From Tupaia tana (taxonomy: Eukaryota; Chordata; Mammalia; Scandentia; Tupaiidae), in NCBI GenBank assembly GCA_026018925.1, contig JAKSZU010000004.1, positions 42,906,233-42,970,232 of the forward strand: a stretch of 64,000 nucleotides of DNA, in the 5' to 3' direction. Positions 11,419 through 22,994 of the stretch are shown one piece after another (position 1 is the stretch's first letter; each line of letters starts with the position of its first letter). The translations under genes and the position numbers were made by a program. The notes under the pieces were generated by a model, which did not search any database, was not told where the DNA came from, and saw only the letters and a list, made by a program, of their open reading frames with translations.

Positions 11419-11691
11419 GGGAACTAGCAGTTAGCATAATGGCTATGTCTCTGGACTCCCACATAGTTGACCGCGGTTCGCATCCCAGACCCGGTGGCTT
11501 AAAATTCACGCCGGGCACGTGTGCGTGCATGCCCAAGATCCGAGAGGAGAATGGAGGAGAAGGGATTGTGGCGTGACCATCCTTCCTGTGGGGTGATTTC
11601 TCGCTTTCTGTCTCTATGTCTCTCTCTGTCTGTCTGGCGAGCGCACGCGCCCTATAGCGAAAAACCTCTCCAAAAAAATAAATAAATAAAT
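11419..11691 (+). mobile_element. tRNA-derived SINE, family 1 (subfamily b-like)
   Basis: Full-length copy flanked by a perfect 14-bp duplication AACAGTATTTTATT (11405-11418, 11692-11705). Head GGGAACTAGCAG, B box GGTTCGCATCC and CTTAAAATTCAC place it with subfamily b. Tail is AATAAATAAATAAAT. Confidence 0.95.
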
Positions 11692-12014
11692 AACAGTATT
11701 TTATTCATAAAACAAAGAAATAAAGTTGAAACCCACAATTTCGGCAGTCCCATTTACCTCTTTGATCTCTTAGTTTATTTTCTGTATAAATAGTCAAATA
11801 GGCATCCTTTATTTTATTTGATGCTTTAAGTCCATTTTCTTTAGTCATCTCTGTAGCTACTAGCACAGTTTCTGGTACAGTCAGTCTCCTCAAAGTTCAT
11901 CTGTACTTTTTGTTCACCCTCCACCTCTCTCTGCCTTATTCTGTGCCAAAGGAGTTTGATCTTTAGGGATTCCATCAGTGAACATTCTTGTTTCTGGCTT
12001 TCATTGTATTTGAC

Positions 12015-12345
12015 TAGCAAAGATTAAAATGCAGTACAATAGTACAAACGAACCATTTCGGTGATTGGTTCCCTGATGTTAGGCCACTTTGGTTTCTACC
12101 ATAGGCCGTGATCCTGCCAAGCAGCCTTCTCCTACCACTAAGCTTATAGGTTGCCAGTAACCTTCCTCTTTCCCTTTCTGGCCTAGAGGAGGTAAGAACT
12201 CTTCTCTATTGCAAGCCCCAGGATGAGATACCAATTCTTATTGGTCATCCATAACTTTGCCCTCATCTTACAACGGTCCCTTTATTAAACTCTCCTCAAT
12301 TTCTTATTTGAAGGTGACATCTCTTTACAGAACCCAATAACATAC
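12015..12345. repeat. Possible ancient interspersed repeat, class unknown
   Basis: Runs such as AAGCCCCAGGATGAGATACC and GGTCCCTTTATTAAACTCTC feel like a dispersed mammalian repeat, but I cannot name the family. No coding capacity. Confidence 0.35.
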
Positions 12346-12935
12346 ACAATGTTATTTGAGTAAATTTTGCTTTTCAGCTTAAATAAGAGAGCAGTCTTGA
12401 TTTATTACACACATGAGATAATTATTTGGTTCTGGAGTTCAAGTTCAACAGGATTTATATATAGAATGGAAGATTAAAAACATGGCTCCAAGGTCTCTGA
12501 CTGACATTCCAAAAGCACAGATACGATTTTTCTAATATTTATTTTAATTTTACTCAATAAGAGACAGCAATTTTTTACAACCATAAATATCTGGTGGTAA
12601 AATAGCAACCGTTGAAATAGCACATGCCCGTGCACTGGAAATGTTCGAACAGAGGCCCAGTCACCCTGTCAGCATGGTCTGAGGACTGTTCTCATAACGG
12701 GTAGAGTTTGATCTTTTCACTTGTTCTCAGGTCTCGTACTATTATTTATTCTGAAGGACTACTTGTGCCCGCTTCTAGAATACGTTTCTAAAATGGGGGG
12801 AAATGCCTGTAATAATCCTAGTGATGCCAAGATAGAAAGTGAGCCCTTTGCACAAAGAAATGTCTAGGGAGCATGTCTGTAAGTTTAGGGATATTGTAAG
12901 CATAATAAAGCCCAAGAGGTTAAAGATACTTAGAG
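12346..12935. other. Unique sequence
   Basis: No gene or repeat recognised. Confidence 0.5.
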
Positions 12936-13123
12936 TTTTTTTATTTTTATAAGAATTATTTAATTTTATTTATTTATCCATTTAGTGTAATTTGACCAGA
13001 GAGAGAGAGAGAGAGAGAATGAGAGGGAAACTGACAAAGAAAGTCACCAGTTCCAGGTCTTGAACCATGATCAGCCATGTGGGAGTGTCTAGGACCTTAA
13101 CCACCATGCCACCTGCTGGTCCT
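12936..13123 (-). mobile_element. tRNA-derived SINE, short form
   Basis: Short reverse copy: T/A-rich tail, GAGAGAGAGAGAGAGAGA, then B-box-like TTGAACCATGATC and head ACCACCATGCCACCTGCTGGTCC. Target duplication GATACTTAGAG (12925-12935) / GATGCTTAGAG (13124-13134). Confidence 0.9.
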
Positions 13124-13134
13124 GATGCTTAGAG

Positions 13135-13644
13135 CTTTGCTGGAAATAAGGAAGAGAGAGATCTAGCCTGTTTTTATCACACTATTATGAAGTCAGTAAT
13201 CGTGTATTTTGTATTGATATATTTATCAGATCAATAGTGATTTTATAAAATTTGGATTTTAATTATCTATAGTTTTTATATTCCTTAAAATATAAATATT
13301 CTTGATCTTGTCAATTTTTTATTAAACTTCATATACCAAATCTAAAAAACAGAATACGACATAAGTCTTGAGCAAGTTTATTTCTATGGAATGATTTAGG
13401 AAGGAAACTTGCTTTCTCCTGCTGTCAAAATGAGCATTGTTTTTCTAGGTCTATGCAATGAATTTATGTAAGAATACAATATCACCTACATCACTGAGGC
13501 ATGCTCCTATCAAGCTGAGAATCATATTTTACACCCTGTTGCTTTCTTTCAAAAAATGAGAAAAAAAATGAACTTGCCTTATATTTTGGGGGGAGTCTTA
13601 AGAAATAACTATCATTTTAAAAGACCATGGTCTGCCTGGCTACT

Positions 13645-13646
<2 letters not shown>
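13135..13646. other. AT-rich spacer
   Basis: No gene or repeat recognised. Confidence 0.5.
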
Positions 13647-13677
<31 letters not shown>

Positions 13678-13930
13678 CTTTTCAGAGAGATTTTCGCTAT
13701 AGGGCACGTGCGCTCACCAGACAGAGAGAGACATAGAGACAGAAAGCGAGAAATCACCCCCCAGGTGGGATGGTCACGCCGCAATCCCTTCTCCTCCATT
13801 CTCCTCTCAGGATCTTGGGCATGCACACACACGCGCCTGGCGTGAATTTTAAGCTACCGGGTCCGGGACGCGAACCGCGGTGGACTACGTGGGAGTCCAG
13901 CGACATAGCCATTACGCTAACTGCTGGTTC
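13647..13930 (-). mobile_element. tRNA-derived SINE, family 1, young (subfamily b)
   Basis: Reverse full-length copy with a T tail of about 30 bases, a B box that reads GGTTCGCGTCC on the sense strand, and head GGAACCAGC. Imperfect target duplication CTGCCTGGCTAC / CTGCTGGCTAC. Confidence 0.94.
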
Positions 13931-14104
13931 CTGCTGGCTACAGTTTTAAAACTTGTCAGCCTCTTAACCATCCCAAGTGTTCAAAACCAAGAGCAAGCAG
14001 ACAGGTTTACCTCCAGAGAGAGTAGATTTTCTCACTGGGTGGTTCCCTTTGCCTTCAAGAAACCTATCTCTGAGATTCTAGAATTGCAACCTTTTTAAAC
14101 TAAA

Positions 14105-14700
14105 GTATCTTTTTTCATTATTTAACTCTGAGGCCCTGAGAAGACAGTCTTGTGTGATATGTTCTCTGTGAGTGCTAATTTATGACTGGCGTCCTGATGG
14201 AGAGCTGTCAGGTGGCCTTCTTTCTTCCTCCTTCGTCTACATTGATTTATTGGTAGGAGGAAGATGCAATTGCAGTGGCAACTTTTCCCATTTAGGCTCC
14301 ACAGATAGAGTGCACACAATTTCCAGCGATTAAACAGAGTGCAGCTGACAGACTGCTGGTCCGCAGGCTTTCATTACTGAATCATGGAGAGGAGATGACA
14401 CAATTTGTAATAGCACTGGCTTTTTCTTTCTTGAATACTTAAGTCACAAGCGAGTACAATTTTGGCAGCTCCAACCTTATCCCAATTTGGACATGTAAAA
14501 ATCTTCTAATTTGGCATCCCAAATGCCAAATATTGATTGGCGACTTAAGTTGCAGAGTGATGGATGATGGAAATGAGAGGCCCGTTACAAGTCAAGTGCA
14601 TTCAGAGGCACATGCAAGGAAAGTTTCAAGTACTAGCCCTAACTCTACCTGACACCTGCTGGGAATGAGCAGTGTGTTTAATTATTTTTCATAAAAGGAA
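14105..14700. other. Complex non-repetitive segment, candidate conserved non-coding element
   Basis: Free of recognisable repeats and compositionally balanced. Contains homeodomain/forkhead-like words (ATTGATTTATTGG near 14240, ATATTGATTGG near 14530) and a 9-bp-arm palindrome with a 5-bp spacer at 14509-14531 (arms ATTTGGCAT and ATGCCAAAT). Regulatory function is inference only. Confidence 0.25.
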
Positions 14701-15269
14701 ATAGTTCATACAGATTTTTGCACACAAATAAGCAGGGTGGGATTAACAGTAGATCTTATTCCACTCCTCTCTCTCATTCTACAGTTTTTCTTTTGCTTGT
14801 TTGTTTGTTTTTTTACCAAGTGCTTTTAGTTGCTGCAGAACTAACAAACTCTTGTTCTAAGATGGAGAATGCAGAATTTAAGAGCATATGTCTCTGGCAA
14901 TTCACTTCGATTTGATTTAAGTCAAATTAATGTAATATGACCTAAGGTCACAGGAATTGAATTCAATGAAAGTGATCCCTGGGTTCCTGTTGATGTTCTG
15001 CTATCTGTTTCTGAGCAAGCCTACACTGCAAGATTTTAGATAGCTAAACAGAACAAAATTCTAGATGTCTAATTTAAGGGGCTTTTCTTGGAAATTCAAA
15101 CTAATATTTTTGACTAGTTGAAACTGCCAACTGATTTTCTGAGGGAACTGATTTCCCAGAAAGGCCCCTGGCAAGTAGGCCTTCTTTTTATGCATCAGGT
15201 TAGGAATATTGACAGGATACTAATAATTAAAAAAAAAAAAAAAAAAAACTTTGCGTTTACTTTTTATCA

Positions 15270-15470
15270 TTCAACAATGTGATTCAACTCAGCTTCCTAA
15301 GCATCTGCAGTGTGCAAATTCTTTGTTAGACAATGAAATAAAAGATAGCAATTTGAACTAGATAAACAGTTCCTTTCCTCAAAGAGAGTACTAGTAATCA
15401 TAATGTCAATGTTTAAGTTCCATAATGATGTGAAACCTTCATGCTGTTATTACAGGAGAGAAAGGAATTG
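15270..15470 (-). mobile_element. L2 LINE fragment, antisense
   Basis: CATTCAACAATGTGATTCAACTC, AGCATCTGCAGTGTGCAAAT and CAGTTCCTTTCCTCAAAGAG correspond to the reversed L2 3' end. The copy at 18580-18800 shares the same order of words. A poly-A run lies just upstream at 15231-15248. Confidence 0.6.
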
Positions 15471-15809
15471 TTTCTACTTATCCACACCTCTCCCAAACCC
15501 ATCCCTTTCTGTGAGGATCAGGGGAAAATTTAACAAAGGAAATTGATGAGCTAAGTGTTCACTAAAGTGATTTTAATCTTAGCCAGGTTGTAATGATTAT
15601 ATCTAGGACACTTACAGTAATACATATAAATATGGGTTTGCATGAGAGATGTTTCCCCACATTAATTCAGCCAAAAAAGCACACAGTTGAATATTACAGA
15701 TATTTCCTTCAAAGTGATTAGTCATATAAGAAGTACACAAAGTATACAAAGGACTGTCCTTAGTATATAAAACCTGTCCTTTCTAGACTATTTTAGGCCA
15801 ATTAAATAT

Positions 15810-16490
15810 ACAGTAATACAGTATATAACAATGTTTGGGTCAACAATGGACTACATATACAATGGTAATCCCATAAGATTATAATAGAACAGAAAAATTG
15901 CACCTAGTAACATTTTAGCTACCGTAATATCAAAGCACAACACAATATTCATGCGTTTAACTAGTGTAATCAAACCTACTTTGCTGCCAGACACATAAAA
16001 ATATAGCACATCCAATTATGTACAGTACGTAATATTTTATTATAATAGCATATTACATAACCAGTTTATCTACTATACTTTTATCATTATTTTAGAGTGT
16101 ACTCCTTCCACTTATGAAAATAAGTTTATGTGGTACAGTCTACCAGGTATCCAGTATTTCCTGTTTCTCTTTTTTGCATCATGTTTTCTTGTGCTTGACT
16201 TAATCCTGTGTTGTTCATCATGGCCTTTGCAGTGAGACAAAATATGGAGGTTTTAGACAGTGATATTGATGATCCTGATCTTGTGTAAGCATAGACTAAT
16301 GTGTGTGTATCTTAATTTTTAACAAAATTTTAAAATGTAAAAAATGAATTTTAATAATAGAAAAAAATACAGATAAGGATATAAAGGATATTTTTGTATA
16401 CTTGTAAGCAAGTGTTCTTATAAGAGTCAAGAAGTTAAAAATATGAAAAGATTATTTATGACTTAAAAAGTAACACATCTGTTACTTATA
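15810..16490. mobile_element. Tigger-like (Tc1/mariner) DNA transposon remnant
   Basis: Starts with a terminal-repeat-like CAGTAATACAGTATATAAC and continues with CCCATAAGATTATAATAGA, TATAGCACATCCAATTATG, TACAGTACGTAATATT and ATTTTAGAGTGTACTCCTTC, which I recall from mammalian Tigger-class elements. Same terminal-repeat family as 21850-22062. No intact transposase frame; the right end is not defined. Confidence 0.65.
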
Positions 16491-16693
16491 TTGGGTTAAA
16501 TAAGAATGAATTCTTCTGAAACATGGTGCAATTCTATCTGAAAGGAAATGAAACCACAGTCAGTAGAAGGCATGGGATGGCCTTAAGCCCATTCTAATTT
16601 TCTAGCTCTCTCTTGTGCTATTCTAAAACAGAGAGACCATGGGGTAAGAAATTTAACTTAGGACAAAACTATGGTTAAAAAGGTGTCTTTACT

Positions 16694-16964
16694 GGGGACC
16701 AGCAGTTAGTGTAATGGCTATGTCGCTGGACTCCCATGTAGTCGACCGTGGTTCGAGTCCCGGACCCGGTGACTTAAACTCACGCCGGGTGCATGTACAT
16801 GCGTGCCCAAGATCCCGAGAGGAGAATGGAGGAGAAGGGATTGCAGTATGGCCATCCCCCCCAGGGGGTGATTTCTTGCTTTCTGTCTCTCTGTCTCTCT
16901 CTGTCTGTCTGGCGAGCGCACGCACCCTATAGCAAAAAAAAAAAAAAAAACTCTCGAAAAAAAA
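16694..16964 (+). mobile_element. tRNA-derived SINE, family 1, young
   Basis: Full-length copy with canonical B box GGTTCGAGTCC. Perfect 17-bp target duplication AAAAAGGTGTCTTTACT at 16677-16693 and 16965-16981. Two A-runs in the tail are separated by CTCTCG. Confidence 0.96.
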
Positions 16965-16981
16965 AAAAAGGTGTCTTTACT

Positions 16982-17995
16982 CAAATGTCTCTGTGCCTGT
17001 TTTAATATTAGCTCTGTTAGCCTAAAAATTTCTACAGCACAGAAAACAGAATCTACCACGTGTTCAGCAACTGTCCAATTCATATGGAAAAGTAGGCGCT
17101 GAGCCCATTAAAAGACATACAAAGATGGTCCCTCAGCCAATGACCATAACAGACTACCCTGGAGGGCTAGTGCTTAATATATTAGTCCTACATTAACTCT
17201 ACCAGGAATACTGTTTAGACTGGAAGTTGGCATTTACCTCAAATTGAGAGAAGAGAAAGTTTAAGAACATTGCCCAAACTCTACTCCTGGGTAGCTGTGG
17301 AGGACTGGGATAAGAAAATTAAGGAGCAGAACAATGATGCCTAATACTTAGCTCTTAATTAAAAAAGAAAAAAAATCTGGACTTAAAGTCAAATTTAGAA
17401 TAATTTATGTGGAGCAGAATTAGCTAGTATTTTTTAAAAATCTGCTATCAAAACTTCCCACACTGGATAAACTCTTCAAATATGAGTAAATGGACAAGAT
17501 TTGGAGAGGAAACATTAGACCCAAATACATCTAGGTTGAATGATTTGGAAGCAGCCTCTCTAGGTTAAATGCAGAAGTCAAGTAAGAGGGTGAGAAAGAG
17601 AAACCATGGAGCTATTCAGGGGCCCTATTGTTAGGACAAGGTCACATCACAGCAGAAAAGGCTGAGAGGCATCACACAAAACAGACCTGACAGCATAAAC
17701 CTACTGATACAGGGTCACCATTCTCAAGGACCAAATGAGTGCCAGACACATTCTACATCACCTTGAACCAAGTGCCACATCCTGAGAAAAAATATGGACT
17801 AGAGGAAAGTCTTGAGATTTTTAAAAATCTAAAATGCTCAATAAATAATTCAAACATTCAACTTTCCCTGAAATTAATTTTTGACATAGCAATAGAGTTT
17901 TATAAAAATAGTTTTACATTGTACAAATCTTAGTCCGTGTGAAATTTATCTTCTATTCTATTCTTTCCTTTGGATTTCTAGTACATATAGGCTAG
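16982..17995. other. Unique sequence
   Basis: No repeat or gene recognised. Confidence 0.5.
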
Positions 17996-18085
17996 GGGCC
18001 AGTATGTGATGGAATGGGTAAGGCACTGGACTCCCACATGGCCGACCGCAGATTGAATCCCAGACCTGACAGGTTGAAACTCATG

Positions 18086-18125
<40 letters not shown>

Positions 18126-18280
18126 TAAATCCTGAGAGGAGAATGGAGGAGAGGGTATTGCAATGTGATCATTCCTGAGGGGAGTGATTTCTCACTTTCT
18201 CTCTCTGTCTCTCTGTCTTGCCAGAGAGTATTCACACACTACAACAAAAATCCCACCACCCCCCCCAAAAAAAAAAAATC
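17996..18280 (+). mobile_element. tRNA-derived SINE, family 1, old, with TG expansion
   Basis: Old-type head GGGGCCAGTATGTGATGGAATGGG, with the internal GTGTG block expanded to a TG microsatellite (18087-18122). Imperfect target duplication TCTAGTACATATAGGCT / TCTACACATATAAGCT. Confidence 0.9.
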
Positions 18281-18579
18281 TACACATATAAGCTCAAGGA
18301 GAAAATGCCATTAATCCTCTTAATGGCAGCCTCTTAATCGGGGAAACCCAAGTTGACTAAAGATACCTAAACCTATAAATATTCACTGGAGGTTATAAAT
18401 ATTTATTCATGTCCAATTATATGAATTAAAAACTTTTTCATATATACTTATATTCCTACCAAATGTCAGGTACTACAGTTAGCCCTATTTTTGTTAAAAG
18501 ATTGATTCTGATTTTTGTCTATTTTAGAAACTGTCTTCAAGGTATGTATTATGCAAAGACACCCTTTTTCATTTGTAAT

Positions 18580-18800
18580 TAATTCAACAATGTGAGTCAA
18601 CTGAACCTTTTCAAGCATCTACCATGAGCAAGTTTTTTGTTCAAGTTTAATACGTACTAGAAATTATACTAGAAAATAAGGTTCCAAGGGTAAAAGGTAA
18701 AAGTTTTCTTCCTCAAAGAGCTTCAATTCTAAAATATACCTCTGTTATGATAGAAGTTTTATAAACTGTAAAAAAGTAAGGAGAGAGAGAGAAGTAAAAA
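18580..18800 (-). mobile_element. L2 LINE fragment, antisense
   Basis: TTCAACAATGTGAGTCAACTG, AAGCATCTACCATGAGCAAG and TTCTTCCTCAAAGAGCTTCAATTCTAAAAT follow reversed L2 3' order and parallel 15270-15470. Confidence 0.6.
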
Positions 18801-18948
18801 GAGAGAGAATGCAAGAGTCTCTGTTTTTCCGTATTTTGGGGCAAGTCAAGTCTACGAGGTCTTGTTTTTTTTTTTTCGTTTTTGTTTTCTTTTTTTTTTA
18901 ATCTGCTGCCATGCATCAGGTACTGAATCTTTCCCTGGGTCGATTGCT

Positions 18949-19215
18949 TTTTTATTTATTTATTTATTTTTTGAGAGGTTTTTTCTATAGGGTGTGTGTG
19001 CTCGCCAGAAAGACAGAGATAGAGAGACAGGAAGTGAGAAATCATCCCCCAGGGGAGTTGGCCACGCCGCAATCCCTTCTTCTCCATTCTCTCAGAATCT
19101 TGGGCACACACGCACATGTGCCCAGAGTGAGTTTAAGCCACCAGGTCCAGAACTCGAACAATGGTTGACTACATGGGAGTCCAGCGACATTGCCAATACG
19201 CCAAATACTGGTCCC
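18949..19215 (-). mobile_element. tRNA-derived SINE, family 1
   Basis: Reverse full-length copy with a TTTATTTATTTATTT tail; target duplication GATTGCTTTTT / GATTGCCTTTT. Confidence 0.93.
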
Positions 19216-19400
19216 TTGATTGCCTTTTGAATATGTTTTCTGCTCTCAAAACAAATCATCTTGAGTTTGGTTATCTTGAATGCCACAGTCACTTCAAAGT
19301 GGTGTGAGAGTAATAGACATGTAAGATAGCTACAATTAACCAATTTGTTATAAATTAGCCTATTAACTATGGGTGGTTAGAAGAACTTTTGATTTTTATT

Positions 19401-19899
19401 TTATTAATTTTATTTATTTATGTATGTATTTATTTATTTATTTTTAAGAGATTTTTGCCATAGGGTATGTGCGCTTGCTGGAAAAACAGAGAGACAGAGA
19501 GACAAAAAGCGAGAAATCACCCACCATGGGGGTGGCCATACTGTAATCTCTTCTCCTTCATGCCCCTCTCAATATTTTGGGCATGCACACCACACATGCC
19601 TGCATGAGTTTTAAGCTGATGGGTCCAGTACCACATGGGAGTCCAGCAATGTATCCATTACACCATTTGCTGGTCCCTTTTTTATTTTAAGTTTATTTTT
19701 GCCATGAGAAAGAGAGATAAAGAGAGAGAAAGTTACCCATAGTAAAGTCTCTACACCATGACACTCCAGTTTCAGCATGGATCTTTGGCATGCACTCATT
19801 CAGTATGTTCAGAAATGTCCCAGGATGAGAACCTTGGACTTTCCCAAATGGGTCTAACATTGTAAAACACGGTATTACCACTATGACTTCATCTGACTA
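19401..19899 (-). mobile_element. tRNA-like SINE, family 2, carrying a nested family-1 SINE
   Basis: The outer copy (body about 19682-19899) has the family-2 words TTTTTGCCATGAGAAAGAGAGA, TAAAGTCTCTACACCATGAC and head GGTATTACCACTATGACTTCATC. Target duplication AACTTTTGATTTTTA flanks the whole composite (19384-19398 and 19900-19914), which shows that the inner SINE landed in its A-rich tail. Confidence 0.75.
19402..19678 (-). mobile_element. tRNA-derived SINE, family 1, nested in family-2 tail
   Basis: Reverse copy: TTTATTTATTTATTTTTAAGAG tail, CATAGGGTATGTGCGC, GAGAAATCACCCACC, head ending CACCATTTGCTGGTCCC. It lies between the left target repeat and the body of the family-2 element. Confidence 0.9.
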
Positions 19900-20014
19900 A
19901 ACTTTTGATTTTTACTGAACAGATATTCTGATTGTCCTCCTTAAGATCCAAGTGTGGAAGAAGGAATCTATCTAAAAACTGTATCTGCTAGATTCCTCTT
20001 CCCTGGTTACTAAA

Positions 20015-20532
20015 TTGAACCCTAAGCATTACTGTGAAGAAATTTTGCAGAGGTAATAGTTCCAACTCAGCAGAACCTTAAGAAATTATCTTTAGCTGCT
20101 TAATGCAATCAGGTGAGCCCTTTAAAAGCAGAGTGTTTTCTCTGGAAGTCAGAGAGGAAGAAGACATTAGAGAGATTTGAAGCATGAGAAGGATTTAACC
20201 ATGCTTTCAAAGGTTTTGAGAATGGAAATGTCCACGGGCCAGTGAACGTGCAGCCCAGGAGCTGAAAGCTGCCCTGAACTGACAGCTAGCAAGGGCACAA
20301 GGACCTCAGCTGTACAACTGTGTGGAGCTCAATTCTGCCAACAATCGTAATGATTTTGGAAATAGATTCTTCCTAGATCCTTCAGATGAGACCCCAGCCA
20401 GCCAAGACAGAGACCAGAAGCTGAGAATCTATCTATACCATGCCAAGCTTCTGACCTTCAGAATTTTGACTTAATATATTGTCTTAAACCACTAAGTTTA
20501 TGGTAATTTATTATGTTACAATAGAAAACAAA
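20015..20532 (+). mobile_element. MLT1-type LTR (ERVL-MaLR)
   Basis: Solo LTR fragment of an ancient non-infectious endogenous element. Diagnostic order: TGTGAAGAAATTTTGCAGAGG, GGAGCTGAAAGCTGCC, GGACCTCAGCTGTACAAC, TTCTGCCAACAATCG, and the 3' end CTTAAACCACTAAGTTTATGG then GGTAATTTATTATGTTACA. No internal retroviral coding sequence is present. The left boundary is uncertain. Confidence 0.82.
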
Positions 20533-20564
20533 TGTGCCAATCAGTCTTATTCAATTAAATTAGA

Positions 20565-20705
20565 AGTGCTGGGAGGTCAGTTTCCTCATGTACAGAAAGG
20601 AGATAATTATATTTACATTTGTTGTAATACTTGAATAAGGCAAGGGAAAATGCTTCCTGGAGATAGAAATCTAATGCAAAGTTTATTATCATTATTAATA
20701 GAACA
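20565..20705 (+). mobile_element. MIR SINE fragment
   Basis: Forward MIR: CAGTTTCCTCATGTACAGAAAGG, TGTTGTAATACTTGAATAAGG and ATTATCATTATTAAT match the core and 3' end order. Confidence 0.75.
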
Positions 20706-20883
20706 GGACATATACTGTATTCAGAAGTCAGTTTCGGATATAGCTGTTGCTAATTTTCACTGCATAGTTTTATATTCCATTCTATTTCTCTTCTGGGGTT
20801 CTTTTCTATAACTCTGTAAGTCCTATACCTCTCTATTTTATTAAGTGCCTAATAAGTATGGTTGTTAAAAATTTTAATATCCT

Positions 20884-21130
20884 GGGTCTGGGAGTAGAGT
20901 AGCAGTGGCACAACTATACCCACATGCGAAAAGTTCTGGATTTCTGCCTTGGGACCTCCCTAAGTATGCCATGCACACATCCATGTGCCTGTGACCTGGC
21001 TTGGCTGAGCCCCGATGTGTGTTATGGTGTGAAGACAGTGTTGGGGTTGCTGCTCTTTGACTTTTTGTCTGTCTCTTTCCTTCTCTCTCAGAAGGAACAC
21101 TTCCTTTTCACTTCCTTTAAAAAAATTAAC
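20884..21130 (+). mobile_element. tRNA-like SINE, family 2
   Basis: Forward copy: GGGAGTAGAGTAGCAGTGGC head, GCCATGCACACATCCATGTG, TGGTGTGAAGACAGTGTTGGGG core, then TCTGTCTCTTTCCTTCTCTCTC and an A-rich end. The GTGAAGAC core links it to 4470-4669; the head is too decayed to assign a tRNA. Confidence 0.55.
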
Positions 21131-21849
21131 AGTGTTTTTCTTTACCTATTCAAGCAGCTAGCCAAATATTCTTGGTTATCTCCACCTTAGACAGATTGGG
21201 TTTATATACCCATGAATAAATCAGTTTACCTGTGAGAACTTTTACTCATGCACTGGAACAGGGGCCATTTCTCCTCATAGAGACCTGCCCTCTCATAGCT
21301 GGCTTTGGAGTGTTTTTCTCAAGTAGACATTAATACCTTAGGATTTCTTGAGGTAGAGTCAAAAGAGAACAAAAAAGTGATGAGGAAGGGAAGTCGGTTA
21401 CCTGTTATAGGTAGGAATGCACTTCAGTATTATTGGAGTGTTGGTATCTGTCTCCATGTGAAAAGTACATTTGGTAACTTTGGAAATGTTATTATTCTGA
21501 CATTATTTTATAAATATTATATTATACTTATGCCACGCAAGACAGCATACAAGTTTTATTATTGTAAATGTTGACTCAATCTGTTTTAGTATAAAATTGG
21601 AAAATCGGAAAGTTGTAAACATATGGAGAAAACTGTGTTCATATTGAGCCAAAGTGTTGATCCTGCTTCTTGAAGTGAAATGAAATTATTCATAATGAGG
21701 ATCCTGTTCAGGATAACCAATTGACTTTAATCTTATACAACAAGTCATTTTATTCCTGTTATTTCTGATAACGTGAGACTAATTCTACATATTGCAAAAT
21801 AAGTTTTGAAATCACAAGTATTGGACTTACATCCCAAATGTGAATAATG
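21131..21849. other. Unique sequence
   Basis: No gene or repeat recognised. An 89-codon open frame here has no supporting feature. Confidence 0.5.
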
Positions 21850-22062
21850 CAGTCATATGTCAATCACAGCAGGGATAAATTCTGAGAAGTGTAACATTGC
21901 ATAATTTTGTCCTTTTGCTAATATCATACAGTATACTCATCAAAACCTAGATAGTAGAGCCTATTACATTCCTAAGCTATATGGTGTGACCTATAGCTGT
22001 TTATAGGATTTCCATCATGTATGTGGTCTGTCATGACCAAAATATTATGCAGCGTATGACTG
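21850..22062. mobile_element. Tigger-like MITE with terminal inverted repeats
   Basis: 213-bp element with ends CAGTCATATGT and, reversed, CAGTCATACGC. The interior has AAACCTAGATAGTAGAGCCT, CCTAAGCTATATGGTGTGAC and CATGTATGTGGTCTGTCATG, which I recall from mammalian Tigger-class elements. It is an internally deleted relative of the element at 15810-16490. Confidence 0.75.
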
Positions 22063-22820
22063 TACATTTATTTACAAATCATGCATTAGAAAAAAATCCT
22101 CTAGAAAATGAGAAGCAAAGGTTAGATCATTTGTACTTTCTCTGCCTAAATTAATCTTGTAACTTTAAACTATCTCTAAATGAGAACAGAGTATCTGAGT
22201 GTTTTTAGAATATTAAATCTTAGCAAATATATTCTTATCTTTTTCCAGATGTGTCTCTATATTTTTGGAAGCTTTGTCTAAGGAGATAGAGACATACTCT
22301 CAAAAAACTCTGTGACCTATAGGACTGCTAGTCTTTTCAGAGACTGTAACATTATACCACAGAGAAGTAGAAACATATCACGAATGCATAGACAGCTGGC
22401 CTGCACTATTTGCCAATTACTGTGTCTGAGATTGCAGTCTGGCCTTCATGTACAGCTTTGCTGTGCCTGATTTTATCTTTGATACTGTGACAGTTTTGAA
22501 AAAGTTGGCCTAATAGTCAATTAAATTTCCAACTGTGAGAACTCATTGATTTGACGAACTTATATCATTGAGCTTATTCTCTGATTTATTTCACAGTTTC
22601 TCACTGATTGACAATCGCTAATTCTATATATTATTAAATTCCCTCTGGCTACAGACTCAGTTTTCTAATTCGGAGGAGCCTAACTAACCCATGAAAACTG
22701 TGACTCACGATTCTCTTGGTTGGCATAAATAGGAGTGCATGGTTATGATGTGAAAAATGTGAAGGTCGGAGTGAGTCTTAGAAGCATTGCTCTTTGTACA
22801 TTTAGGTAGTTAAGTAAAAA
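22063..22820. other. Unique sequence
   Basis: No repeat or gene recognised. Confidence 0.5.
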
Positions 22821-22836
22821 AAAAAAGGATATAATA

Positions 22837-22994
22837 TGGAGTTGGCAGGTAGCGTGGTAGTTGAAGACACTGGATTCCCACAAGGCCAACTACAGTTCAA
22901 GGCCCAGATCTTCTCTCCCTTTCTCTCTCCCTCTCTTTCTCTGATCAAATTAAAACATAATAATATCAAATGGAATTACATAAATAATTATTTT
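22837..22994 (+). mobile_element. tRNA-derived SINE, short form
   Basis: Short copy with head GGAGTTGGCAGGTAGCGTGGTAG, B-box-like AGTTCAAGGCC and a CTCTCCCTTTCTCTCTCCC segment. Target duplication AAAAAGGATATAATA (22822-22836) / AAAAAGGGATATAATA (22996-23011). Confidence 0.87.
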
